In this document: one piece after another, positions 7,559 to 15,067 of the stretch
How positions within the stretch are numbered: the stretch's first letter is position 1
Layout: the number at the start of each line of letters is the position of its first letter
Assembly (NCBI GenBank): GCA_937924675.1
Contig: CALEVL010000345.1
Coordinates: forward strand, 1 to 15,067
DNA: 15,067 nt
DNA from: an uncultured Ignavibacteria bacterium
GTDB taxonomy: Bacteria > Bacteroidota > Ignavibacteria > Tepidaquicellales > Tepidaquicellaceae
Direction: 5' to 3'
Translations under genes and position numbers: made by a program
Notes under the pieces: generated by a model
Databases searched by the model: none
The model's input: only the letters and a program-made list of their open reading frames with translations
Told to the model about the DNA's origin: nothing

Positions 7559-10500
7559 TCACCTCAGCACAACAAGCTTCTGCGTAGCTGTTTCTTTCTT
7601 AGTATCATCTTCCGTCACCAGCTTATAGAGATAGACTCCGTTTGCTATCACATCCCCGTCCTCATCTCTTCCGTCCCAATACACCTGATTGAATCCGACA
7701 TTTGCAGCATGATCTATCTCTTTGATGAGCCGCCCTGCTGATGTGAAGATTCTTATCTTGCAATTTCTCGGAGAGTCGGCACCTGTGAGATTGAACATGA
7801 AGCTTGTTTCATTCTTCATCGGGTTTGGAAAGTTGTAGAAGTCCTTAACAAACATCTCATCACTCACTATCAGACTGTATTCACTCAGATTTTCTTCACC
7901 TGCTTCGTTTCTGTAAACTATCTTCAACTTGTTTTCACCCGTAAGAAGCTTTGCATTGTAATAAAAACTCTTCCCTGTTCCCGGCTGTCCGTCAATATCA
8001 ACCTTGTCTTCCGATGACCTTAACATTTTATCACCTTTTCCAAAATAAGGTATGTAAGTATCATTCAGACTTACCGCTACCTGCGTCGTATCTGAGAACA
8101 GCGAGATCCTCGGATCAAGATCCTTAAGGTCAATCCTCAATTCGGGATTAGCGCTTACGTAATCACCGCTTCTCACCGGCCTGCCGTCACTGTAAAGCTC
8201 TACCAACGGAGATCCGGTGACTACATTCAGATTGACCGAGAAGCTTGCATTATTATTGTAAGTGTAACTTTCGTTAAAATTTCCTTTGGGAATTATCTCA
8301 ACATAAAAGGTAGCTTTCCCTGACACAGGTTTGAGATACGGAACTTTGAACTTGTGAGTAGTAGTAATGCTGCTGTCCACTTTCAGTTCTCTGTGTACTG
8401 TATCAGTACTGATCAGATTCTGAGAAGATACACTTGACTTGTATATTCTGGTTATTGCTCCCGGAAGATTGACAAAGCCGGCATTCGAAAAACTGATCGT
8501 AACTTTCATTTCATCACCCGCCTTAAATGATGTATCAGAGCGGACTATCGAATGCTTGTCTGCTACAATCTCTGCTGAAGGTGTGTACTTTACTTTCAGA
8601 CTGTTCAACAGAGATGACTGAAATCCTGTCAATGTATCTATTGCAAATTTTGCCTGCAGATTGAGAGTCGGATATTGGTATGCATCTATATTTCCAAGCC
8701 CGACAGATTGATTTGTGCTTTGATTCGCAAGCAACAGGGTGCTTGCTCCATTCCTGTCAATTCCTATTACGTCAAACAATACAGAACTTTGCGGATACAA
8801 TGTTTGCCCCCATGACAGATCATTCCACTTTTGAGCAGGTCCAAAGTAATTGTCAACAGTTCCGAAAGTCTTCGTATATGTTGAGGTCTTTGAACTGTTG
8901 GATTCTACCCATCCTGTCGAGCCGGTATACTTGCGAAACATTTCCGATACAGCTGATTGCTGTGCGCCTAGATATCCTATGAAGCTCCATGTATCAAACC
9001 ATCCGAACACACTGAAGCTGTCGATCTTCGTACTTCCGAAAGATCTTATTTTTGCTTTTGCCGTGGCATTCAACGGAACGGTCCCTGCGACATAAGATGC
9101 ATTCAATGCCATCAGATAATGAGTGCTGTCAAAAGTGTTCAGGAAGTTTATTACAGAGTCAGATGACTGTCCGCTTGTTGTTGAAAAGTTCTTGTACTGA
9201 AGAATTGTACCGTTAAGCCTTTTTACCTTAAGCATGCTAAGCCCAGGAGATCTTCCACCGTCTATATTGATGTTCTGATAATTGACCGAGAAAAAAGAGG
9301 CCTCTGCTCCGCTGCTTCCCATTGATCTTACAGCGAGACTAAGCGGATATTGATTAAGCAAAATTCCATCAGGACCAAATCCCGTATTAAAATAATCGAT
9401 GACAGAAAACTGTCTGTCATCTGCTTTGAAAAATACAACCTGTCCGGTATCGGGCAATAGCGACTGTGTCCCGGAATTTCTTGATGCCAGCTCGTTTGTG
9501 TATAACGATGGATTGTATGAGAATGTCAGTGGAGTTGTCCAGCCGGAACTGTCTGAGTTGATGATTGCATTTGTTCGCCAGAAATAGATCACATCCGGAT
9601 TCAGAACTGGCACAGTTGTTTTGAACTTTGTAACGGCACCGGTTGCATTATTATTCTGAAAAGTTTTCTTCACGGGAGAACTGAAGCTTAAGGTAGTATC
9701 CATTTCAACGATCACTTTGACAGTTTGCTGTGGATTATTCTTCAACGGATTTAGTCCTGTCAATTCAACAGTATCTGAACTCAGAACTGAATTATTAACC
9801 GGCTTTAGCGGAACGAATGAAATTTCTTTCAATGGAATACTTACTGTCAGAAAATTATTCGTTTTTAATTCTCTCGGGTTCCAGTTGTCAGGATCGAGAA
9901 CAACTTGTAATGTATAATCAGCAAGTGAATCCGGCTTGAATGTGAACCTTACTGAATCGCTGAATCTGAACGCCCTTATGATTGTATCTTTATTTGTCTG
10001 TGTTACATTGTTTCGCTTAAGAGTGAATCTGATCTTGCACGAATCCGAAAACAGTCCGAAGTTTTTCGGATAAAGTGTCATTGTCAATGGCTGATTCACT
10101 TCGGGAAAAGTGTTCGAAAGTTTATAATAACTTTCAGCGACAGCAAACTCAGGAACTGTAGGTATCTGAAGTTTGCATGCAGGATCACCAAGCAGTCCGT
10201 AAGAATTTACAGTATGTATAACAGTGGATGAAGATGAATCAACTACAAGTTCACTCTTGCCTCTCTTCATGATTTCTCCAAATCTTCTCAGAGTATCCTT
10301 CGCTATACCACTATACATTCCGTCATGCATACGGGTTTGGCTTGTAAGCCATCCCCATCCGGAACAACCGATAAATCCAACAGATCCTCTGTCGAGCATA
10401 TTCACAAATTCTTCTCCAAAGGTCCTCTTTTGAGGATCCGCATTCTTGCCTGTATAGCAAGTCATGCTCATAACAAAAGGAAACTTTCCGTAATTGGCAA

Positions 10501-12442
10501 GAGTGCCCGGATCCTGCATGCCGTCTTCCCAGTTCTCATAGCCGGCATGTCCAAGAAAATTTACGATCGCAGTTCCGTTGTTTATGTCCCTTCTGATTGA
10601 ATCCTTATAGTTGAATGTGACCGTTGTGGTGGTATCGTTTCTGAAAATTTTATGATCCTCACCCGCAAGCGGCGGTGGAATGACATACTGATTTATGATT
10701 GCTGTATCAATATCCTGAAAAGTCTTCTGGTCGTTTGAAGTACCCCCGCCGACAATGAAAGTATTTGCCTTAAACCATGAGTCCGGAGGATTTGTTTCGT
10801 AAGTAATAATATTTTCAACCATTGCATCTGCATCACCTGATGTATATGCCGGAAGCCTGCCAATATGTATTTGCGGATAATAAAAAAATGAACCATAATT
10901 GAAATTAGCAAAATATGCATCAGTAGTCGGATTGCCGTATGTTGGCAAAAGGTTTTGGTAATAAACAGATGATGTGGAATTCTTCTTCGGGTCTGTTGAG
11001 CCTCTGCCAAGTAGCACTGCATATTTGAGCTTAGGTAATGTCCAATTATCGTAAGCATATTTCAGAAAATTCCTCAAAGCTACAGGATTCTCTATTCCAT
11101 AATTAAAAATATCATAGATGTCTCTTATCTCTGCCTTCACTACTCTGAAATCATCATAGGTTTCACGATGATTCTGCAGTTGAAATGCCTGCTGAACAAA
11201 TTTTGAATGATAAACTATCATGTAATCCGCACCATTGGAAGATGATACAAGATCCGGCACCTGCCTTTGTATCATTTTGAAAGGCTTCTTTGTGATCGCC
11301 TTGTTTACTATCTCAAGCCGCGCATTGCTCTTTGCCGTTAGTATAAGAGTATCCGAGCTTGAAGAGTAGTTAGCAATTCTCACATTATTAACCACATCAT
11401 AAATGTTGGTCTGATTCCCGGGCACATATCCGCTTATCCTGAATTGCTTGGAAGTTGTATCTGCGTTTGCAAGGTTTGCAGAAATTGTGTTGGCATTGAA
11501 TTTGAAAGCTTTCGGAACTTGCATCTGAAACATGTCAAAATACATGTTCCCGTTGAACGATGCATTGCTGAAGTAAAACACTCTCACAGTATTTACAGAA
11601 GTACTGCTAAGTACAGAGCTCAGAAAGGTCTGCACAGTATCTATTCTCTTCAGGTCATTCGTAAAAACCTGCGGAAGAAATGTACTGTTAACCTGTACCT
11701 GAATGCTGTGTTCATTGTTTATGGAAAATGTCCTGTTGGATGGATATGCAAAGAGCTTGATCCTTGCATTCTGTACCTGAGAGGTCAGTGTCTTTACCGA
11801 GAATGTATCAGAGACAAATTGACTCGTCGTCATTAATGTCCAATACCATCCCTCACCCTGAAAATTCTCATTGTTGAAATACCTGAAGTCGTTTGCATCT
11901 GCTCTCTCTCCTTGAGTATAAACCTTGTCTCTTTCAAACTGAAGATTATCATAATAATACTGAAGTGAGTATGGATTAGTAGTTGAGAATGTAGCATTTG
12001 CAAACCGAAGTCCGTTGCTTACTCCCCATTCTACCCAATAAACATTTGTGTCTGAATACAAAGTGTTATACTCATCTTTGGTATATACAAGTCCGTTGTC
12101 CTGATTATAGTATTTCGTATTTCCGCCATAAGTTCTTGTACCAAAAAAATCAAAATAATCTGCGTTGTCAAATACTCCGTCACTCTCTCCTTCAAAGTAG
12201 ATCGGTATCTGCTGCCCTTTGTTGAAAACTTTAACGGTTCTTGGATCTATTGTTGCAGTATTTATTCCGGCATTTGAAAAATCTGTTCTGTTTATTCTGT
12301 AAACCGCATCTTCAACAACACTGAGCTTCAGGTAAGCTTTGTTTGGAATAATCCAATTGTAACTCTGCGACATGCATGTTCCGGCTACAAGAAATAGAAA
12401 TGCAATTACAGAAAAAAGTTTTACAGACAATCTGATATTCAT
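7559..12442 (-). CDS. Very large secreted C25 (gingipain/PorU-like) cysteine peptidase with internal ILEI-like domain
   Basis: The product is 1627 residues. A signal peptide (about 1-26) is followed by a beta-rich N-terminal region (about 27-390). The C25 peptidase domain (about 405-760) carries the catalytic dyad H632 (LGHAG) and C662 (MTCYTG). Next are Ig-like segments (about 770-975), an ILEI/FAM3-like domain (about 1000-1165, core GWFDTWSFIGYLGA), a CARDB-like segment (about 1305-1406) and a tail (about 1535-1627) with NFPNPMKN and WDGRDEDGDVIANGVYLYKL. That FlgD-like tail is typical of PorU, the sortase that cleaves T9SS signals and links cargo to the surface. Ordinary PorU is shorter (about 1100-1300), so this is more like the longer PorU2-type proteins; true sortase activity is inference. 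C23 is not in a good lipobox. The gene converges with tag and diverges from the methyltransferase gene. Confidence 0.9.
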   Translation of the reverse strand: MNIRLSVKLFSVIAFLFLVAGTCMSQSYNWIIPNKAYLKLSVVEDAVYRINRTDFSNAGINTATIDPRTVKVFNKGQQIPIYFEGESDGVFDNADYFDFFGTRTYGGNTKYYNQDNGLVYTKDEYNTLYSDTNVYWVEWGVSNGLRFANATFSTTNPYSLQYYYDNLQFERDKVYTQGERADANDFRYFNNENFQGEGWYWTLMTTSQFVSDTFSVKTLTSQVQNARIKLFAYPSNRTFSINNEHSIQVQVNSTFLPQVFTNDLKRIDTVQTFLSSVLSSTSVNTVRVFYFSNASFNGNMYFDMFQMQVPKAFKFNANTISANLANADTTSKQFRISGYVPGNQTNIYDVVNNVRIANYSSSSDTLILTAKSNARLEIVNKAITKKPFKMIQRQVPDLVSSSNGADYMIVYHSKFVQQAFQLQNHRETYDDFRVVKAEIRDIYDIFNYGIENPVALRNFLKYAYDNWTLPKLKYAVLLGRGSTDPKKNSTSSVYYQNLLPTYGNPTTDAYFANFNYGSFFYYPQIHIGRLPAYTSGDADAMVENIITYETNPPDSWFKANTFIVGGGTSNDQKTFQDIDTAIINQYVIPPPLAGEDHKIFRNDTTTTVTFNYKDSIRRDINNGTAIVNFLGHAGYENWEDGMQDPGTLANYGKFPFVMSMTCYTGKNADPQKRTFGEEFVNMLDRGSVGFIGCSGWGWLTSQTRMHDGMYSGIAKDTLRRFGEIMKRGKSELVVDSSSSTVIHTVNSYGLLGDPACKLQIPTVPEFAVAESYYKLSNTFPEVNQPLTMTLYPKNFGLFSDSCKIRFTLKRNNVTQTNKDTIIRAFRFSDSVRFTFKPDSLADYTLQVVLDPDNWNPRELKTNNFLTVSIPLKEISFVPLKPVNNSVLSSDTVELTGLNPLKNNPQQTVKVIVEMDTTLSFSSPVKKTFQNNNATGAVTKFKTTVPVLNPDVIYFWRTNAIINSDSSGWTTPLTFSYNPSLYTNELASRNSGTQSLLPDTGQVVFFKADDRQFSVIDYFNTGFGPDGILLNQYPLSLAVRSMGSSGAEASFFSVNYQNINIDGGRSPGLSMLKVKRLNGTILQYKNFSTTSGQSSDSVINFLNTFDSTHYLMALNASYVAGTVPLNATAKAKIRSFGSTKIDSFSVFGWFDTWSFIGYLGAQQSAVSEMFRKYTGSTGWVESNSSKTSTYTKTFGTVDNYFGPAQKWNDLSWGQTLYPQSSVLFDVIGIDRNGASTLLLANQSTNQSVGLGNIDAYQYPTLNLQAKFAIDTLTGFQSSLLNSLKVKYTPSAEIVADKHSIVRSDTSFKAGDEMKVTISFSNAGFVNLPGAITRIYKSSVSSQNLISTDTVHRELKVDSSITTTHKFKVPYLKPVSGKATFYVEIIPKGNFNESYTYNNNASFSVNLNVVTGSPLVELYSDGRPVRSGDYVSANPELRIDLKDLDPRISLFSDTTQVAVSLNDTYIPYFGKGDKMLRSSEDKVDIDGQPGTGKSFYYNAKLLTGENKLKIVYRNEAGEENLSEYSLIVSDEMFVKDFYNFPNPMKNETSFMFNLTGADSPRNCKIRIFTSAGRLIKEIDHAANVGFNQVYWDGRDEDGDVIANGVYLYKLVTEDDTKKETATQKLVVLR

Positions 12443-12636
12443 TTGATAGAGATTAGCTTTTTGAACTGAACTTCCGAATAGAGAAATGGTAGAAAAGTCT
12501 GCCGGGTATAGGTTTTTAGTTGTGTCAAAAATAGAATTTTTTTATCAAAAATGATATACGGGTGTTTAGCTTGATTTAAAGATATTCTTTGCTGATTGTT
12601 GTTCAAACTGATCCGAAATTAATTGATGATCTTCAA
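12443..12636. promoter_or_regulatory. Divergent promoter region of the C25 and methyltransferase genes
   Basis: These 194 bases separate two divergent starts and should hold both promoters. On the minus strand, TATTTTTG (plus-strand 12526-12533) fits the Bacteroidota -7 box TAnnTTTG, about 84 bases before the C25 start. The nearest upstream TTTG lies at only 12 bases spacing (12546-12549) instead of about 19, so the match is partial. Nothing convincing was found for the plus-strand gene. Confidence 0.3.
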
Positions 12637-13395
12637 ATGAAAAGAGATACAGTTTCAAGATTCAGCAACAGGGTTGAGAATTATGTCAAATACAGGCCGC
12701 AATATCCCCCCGGGATGTTAAGACTGCTTGAAGAAAAGTTTAACATCAACAATTCATTAAAAGTGGCAGATATAGGTTCAGGTACGGGTATCTCTTCGGA
12801 ACAATTTGTTGAGGCGGCCTATGATGTATTCGGCGTTGATCCGAATTCTGAAATGCGAATGTGCGCAGAAAAATATTTTGCGGGCAGGAAGAATTACTTC
12901 AGCGTAAACGGTTCTGCGGAAGCGACTACACTCGACGCAGACAGCATGGATATAATTGTTGCAGGTCAGGCATTCCATTGGTTTGATAAGGCTGAATCGC
13001 GTGTTGAGTTTAGAAGGATCATCAAAAGTGAGGGCATGGTCTTTCTGATCTGGAACAAGAAGGTCAATTCAGAAGGATTTATGGATTTGTATTTCGGATT
13101 ACTTAAGAAGTATGGAACTGATTACGAAAATGTAAAGCATGAAAACTTTGATTCGCATACTATCAGTGATTTCTTTGCACCGATGAGTTTTGAACTCATA
13201 ACCATGAGCAATGAACAGTTGCTTGATTATGAAGGGCTTAAAGGAAGGCTGCTTTCCTCATCATACATCCCGACTGAAGGAGAGAAGTACGAAAGAATGC
13301 TTGAAGAACTCAAATCAATGTATTCGGAATTCAATCAGAATGGAATTATCCGGATTGATTACAACACGGAAATCTATGCAGGGAAATTAAAATGA
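12637..13395 (+). CDS. Class I SAM-dependent methyltransferase (Methyltransf_11-like)
   Basis: This is a soluble 252-residue protein with a Rossmann-type methyltransferase fold; the methyl acceptor cannot be told. Motif I is VADIGSGTG (43-51), which binds S-adenosylmethionine. D68 in FGVDPNSEM is the acidic residue after strand 2 that contacts the ribose. DIIVAGQAFHWFD (105-117) covers motif IV and the FHWF signature of a common small-molecule methyltransferase subfamily. The frame is open back to a TTG at 12589, but I chose the ATG at 12637 because relatives begin close to the block TVSRFSNRVENYVKYRPQYP. No Shine-Dalgarno sequence precedes either start. It shares no operon with its neighbours and shows no functional link to secretion. 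Confidence 0.9.
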   Translation: MKRDTVSRFSNRVENYVKYRPQYPPGMLRLLEEKFNINNSLKVADIGSGTGISSEQFVEAAYDVFGVDPNSEMRMCAEKYFAGRKNYFSVNGSAEATTLDADSMDIIVAGQAFHWFDKAESRVEFRRIIKSEGMVFLIWNKKVNSEGFMDLYFGLLKKYGTDYENVKHENFDSHTISDFFAPMSFELITMSNEQLLDYEGLKGRLLSSSYIPTEGEKYERMLEELKSMYSEFNQNGIIRIDYNTEIYAGKLK

Positions 13396-13477
13396 AGTGT
13401 GACTATTACTCAGCTGATGCAAGTCTCTCTGCCCTGTCTGCGGTCTTAAGCTTGTCAATGAAATCCTATGCTCTCTG

Positions 13478-13507
13478 TTTCTAATTTCTAATTGTAAATT
13501 TCTAATT
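13478..13507. repeat. Heptamer tandem repeat TTTCTAA, four units
   Basis: From 13478 the sequence reads TTTCTAA, TTTCTAA, TTGTAAA, TTTCTAA, TT: three exact heptamers and one degenerate one. It sits about 50 bases before the palindrome at 13558-13584 and may belong to the same dispersed element. It has no visible coding role. Confidence 0.6.
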
Positions 13508-13557
13508 GCTCTTTTACACCTCGCTCCTAGTCTCCCGATTGGTGGAGCGCGAACCCA

Positions 13558-13584
13558 CGTTACGAAATAATTAGATTCGTAACG
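13558..13584. repeat. 9-bp palindrome related to the one at 40-65
   Basis: CGTTACGAA (13558-13566) and TTCGTAACG (13576-13584) are exact reverse complements around a 9-base AT-rich loop, and AG follows. It shares the CGTT ... AACGAG ends and nearly the same total length (27 against 26 bases) with the palindrome at 40-65, while the inner stem sequence differs on both arms in a compensated way. Confidence 0.7.
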
Positions 13585-13619
13585 AGGTATGAATAAAGTT
13601 AACCGCAATGAGCATAGTG

Positions 13620-13651
13620 AAATCCCAGATTAAGCAGTGGATTTTTTTTTT
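13620..13651 (+). terminator. Weak terminator-like hairpin with T-run
   Basis: AAATCC (13620-13625) pairs with GGATTT (13639-13644) across a 13-base loop and merges into a run of ten T (13642-13651). It lies about 225 bases past the methyltransferase stop on the same strand. The stem is short and AT-rich, so termination activity is uncertain. Confidence 0.3.
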
Positions 13652-13740
13652 GCATAGATTCTCCGGCATGAAAATGAGAAGTTTACACAAAAGCGGTAAA
13701 GGTTTTTTCTTAAGTTAATTTATTTCCTTCAACGGGATAC

Positions 13741-13746
13741 GGAGGA
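13741..13746 (+). promoter_or_regulatory. Shine-Dalgarno sequence of the final gene
   Basis: GGAGGA is a strong match to the anti-Shine-Dalgarno sequence, ending 10 bases before the ATG at 13757. It fixes the start of the last gene. It stands out because most other starts in this window lack such a site. Confidence 0.7.
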
Positions 13747-13756
13747 AGAAACAGAT

Positions 13757-15067
13757 ATGAAGATTCATCTCAAATTTTTACTGCCCGCGCTATTCATCAT
13801 TTCAGTTTTGGCTCTATTCCCTTCTGCGGCTACCGCACAGCTTGTGCCTGATTTCAGGGTTAATGAAGATCCTACTAATGAATTTCAGGGACAGGGAAGT
13901 ATGGGTTGCGATACTTCCGGTAATTTCGTTGTTGCCTGGAGAGATAGCAGAGGACCCCGAACTGATATATACTGCCAGAGGTTTGACAGCAATGCAAACC
14001 GGCTCGGCAACAACTTCAAAGTCAACATAAATCCGGACTCATCAATACTACCTTCAATAGCCGTAGCATCTGACGGTTCATTCGGAGTTTGCTGGCTCGA
14101 AATCTTGAAAGACCAGTATAAAGCGAAACTGATGCTTTTTGACAATTCAGGTGTTCCCATTACTGCTGAGATAGTTCTGAACGAATCCTCGCCTTGGGAT
14201 TTTTTCGGGCCAATCATAACTGTTAACAGATACAAGGAGTACACAATCACTTGGTTGCAAGATCGGGGAATAATGTTTCAGAGAATTGACTCAAACGGAA
14301 ACAGAATAGGGCAGAATGTGAGGATTATCACTGACACTACTTTGAGGTACGCTGAAAATCCGAAGATATGCACAATCGGCGACGGCGGTTTTGTAATTGC
14401 ATGGGAAGCGGTTCACTACCCTCAAATCGGTTTTCCGGACGTTTATTTTCAAAGATTTGACCGCTATGCAAATCGTTTGGGAGCAAATACAAAAGTTAAT
14501 GATGATAACCTTCCTGAGGCAGACCAGCTTTTTCCACAAATTGACGGAAACTCTGAGGGGAGATTTGTAATAGCCTGGTCTGACAGGCGGCTTGGAGAAT
14601 CCGAACCATATTATCAGAGATTTGACACCGCAGGGCTACCTATCGGTCCGAACAATAATGTTTGCGCTGTAGTCACATTCAACAGAGGGCTTGGCGCTGT
14701 GATGATGAGAGAAGACGGACAGTTTCTGATAGGTGGGGAGGAATTCTGGCCTCCGTTTGCTCCGTATTTCCAAAAGTTCAGCTCAACGGGGTGGAGGATC
14801 AATGATCCATACAAGGTTACGACTCAGTCTCCATGGGCTGTGAAGTATGCTAATTCATTCAAGTATTTCAATGATAAGCTCATTTGTTTATGGGGTGATA
14901 CCCGAAACGGGGAATTTGATGTTTACTGCAACATGCTTTCATACTCAAACCCTGATACAACCGTATCTATACATCAAGTTTCTTCATTGGTTCCTGATAG
15001 ATTCATTCTTGAGCAGAATTATCCTAATCCTTTCAATTCGTCAACTACAATCAGATTCAGTGTCAGA
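13757..15067 (+). CDS. Secreted seven-repeat beta-propeller protein with T9SS sorting tail (3' end missing)
   Basis: The frame is open for 437 residues to the window edge. A signal peptide (about 1-27, cut near ATA/Q) is followed by seven repeats of 50-58 residues. Each contains an aromatic-x-[IV]-x-W-type strand beginning at F57, F109, Y162, F212, F270, F323 and L375. Each of the first five is followed by a strand like YxQRFDxxGNRxG (for example 228-242), and the last two have weaker versions. Seven such units suggest a seven-bladed propeller. From about 413 the T9SS type A domain begins (RFILEQNYPNPFNSSTTIRF), with about 65-70 residues expected beyond the edge. The GGAGGA site at 13741 supports the start. 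The ligand is unknown; the family is seen in secreted Ignavibacteria-type proteins, and no catalytic motif is visible. Confidence 0.9.
   Translation, partial: MKIHLKFLLPALFIISVLALFPSAATAQLVPDFRVNEDPTNEFQGQGSMGCDTSGNFVVAWRDSRGPRTDIYCQRFDSNANRLGNNFKVNINPDSSILPSIAVASDGSFGVCWLEILKDQYKAKLMLFDNSGVPITAEIVLNESSPWDFFGPIITVNRYKEYTITWLQDRGIMFQRIDSNGNRIGQNVRIITDTTLRYAENPKICTIGDGGFVIAWEAVHYPQIGFPDVYFQRFDRYANRLGANTKVNDDNLPEADQLFPQIDGNSEGRFVIAWSDRRLGESEPYYQRFDTAGLPIGPNNNVCAVVTFNRGLGAVMMREDGQFLIGGEEFWPPFAPYFQKFSSTGWRINDPYKVTTQSPWAVKYANSFKYFNDKLICLWGDTRNGEFDVYCNMLSYSNPDTTVSIHQVSSLVPDRFILEQNYPNPFNSSTTIRFSVR

Larger units (their letters stand above)
13396..13756. other. 361-base gene-free stretch with repeats
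   Basis: It lies between the methyltransferase stop and the start of the last gene. It holds the heptamer repeat at 13478-13507, the palindrome at 13558-13584, a weak terminator-like structure at 13620-13651 and the ribosome binding site at 13741-13746. A minus-strand frame across 13387-13608 is built almost wholly of these repeats, so I do not call it a gene. No clear -35/-10 or -33/-7 promoter for the following gene was seen. Confidence 0.6.

Noticed and set aside
12374..12376. C23 of the C25 protein as a lipoprotein cysteine
   Set aside because: The preceding residues AGT do not form an acceptable lipobox, because position -1 is threonine. An ordinary signal peptide fits better.
7559..12442. 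Long plus-strand frames opposite the C25 gene (for example 8680-8982 and 11444-11836)
   Set aside because: They are antisense shadows of a strongly coding gene and have no start signals or protein resemblance of their own.
13542..13558. Minus-strand sequence resembling a tRNA T-arm (GTGGG stem, TTCGCGC loop)
   Set aside because: The loop lacks the conserved A at position 58, and no acceptor, anticodon or D-arm can be built around it. It adjoins the palindromic repeat.
13387..13608. 73-residue minus-strand frame
   Set aside because: It is composed of the heptamer repeat and palindrome and overlaps the end of the methyltransferase gene.
1..15067. CRISPR array, defence island, prophage or integron
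   Set aside because: No regularly spaced direct repeats, nuclease clusters, integrase or phage structural genes were seen.

Overview
The window looks like a piece of a chromosome from the Bacteroidota/Chlorobiota/Ignavibacteriota group, most like Ignavibacteria or a related uncultured lineage. Three secreted proteins carry the QNYPNPFN type A C-terminal sorting signal of the type IX secretion system (T9SS). A fourth gene encodes a very large C25 (gingipain/PorU-like) cysteine peptidase with a PorU-like tail. Most starts lack a Shine-Dalgarno sequence, as is usual in this group. The species-level guess is inference from protein style only.

Layout, left to right. 1-239: non-coding sequence with a perfect palindrome. 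240-1055 (+): unknown 271-residue protein. 1128-3545 (-): secreted M14 zinc carboxypeptidase with a T9SS tail. 3546-4272: gene-free, with a nested palindromic element and a second structured stretch. 4273-6090 (-): secreted BNR/Asp-box beta-propeller protein with a T9SS tail. 6091-6541: gene-free. 6542-6727 (+): apparent 5' remnant of an IS200/IS605 TnpA. 6734-7291 (+): 3-methyladenine DNA glycosylase I (tag). 7349-7458: 110-bp palindromic element between convergent genes. 7559-12442 (-): 1627-residue C25 peptidase carrying an internal ILEI/FAM3-like domain. 12637-13395 (+): class I SAM-dependent methyltransferase. 13396-13756: gene-free, with a heptamer repeat, a palindrome and a possible terminator. 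13757-15067 (+): start of a secreted seven-repeat beta-propeller protein whose T9SS tail runs off the right edge.

The four large exported proteins would act at or beyond the outer membrane. Two are peptidases, and two are beta-propellers that probably bind or process polymers. The C25 protein belongs to the family that includes the T9SS sortase PorU, so it may process T9SS cargo such as its neighbours, but no T9SS channel gene is present here. The genes do not form an operon: they alternate in strand and have long gaps.

No defence system, CRISPR array, rRNA or tRNA was seen. The most interesting signals are the ILEI-like domain inside the C25 peptidase, the family of hairpin elements in the intergenic gaps (two share ends while their stems differ by compensated changes), the transposase remnant beside tag, and an arginine at the substrate-specificity position of the carboxypeptidase.
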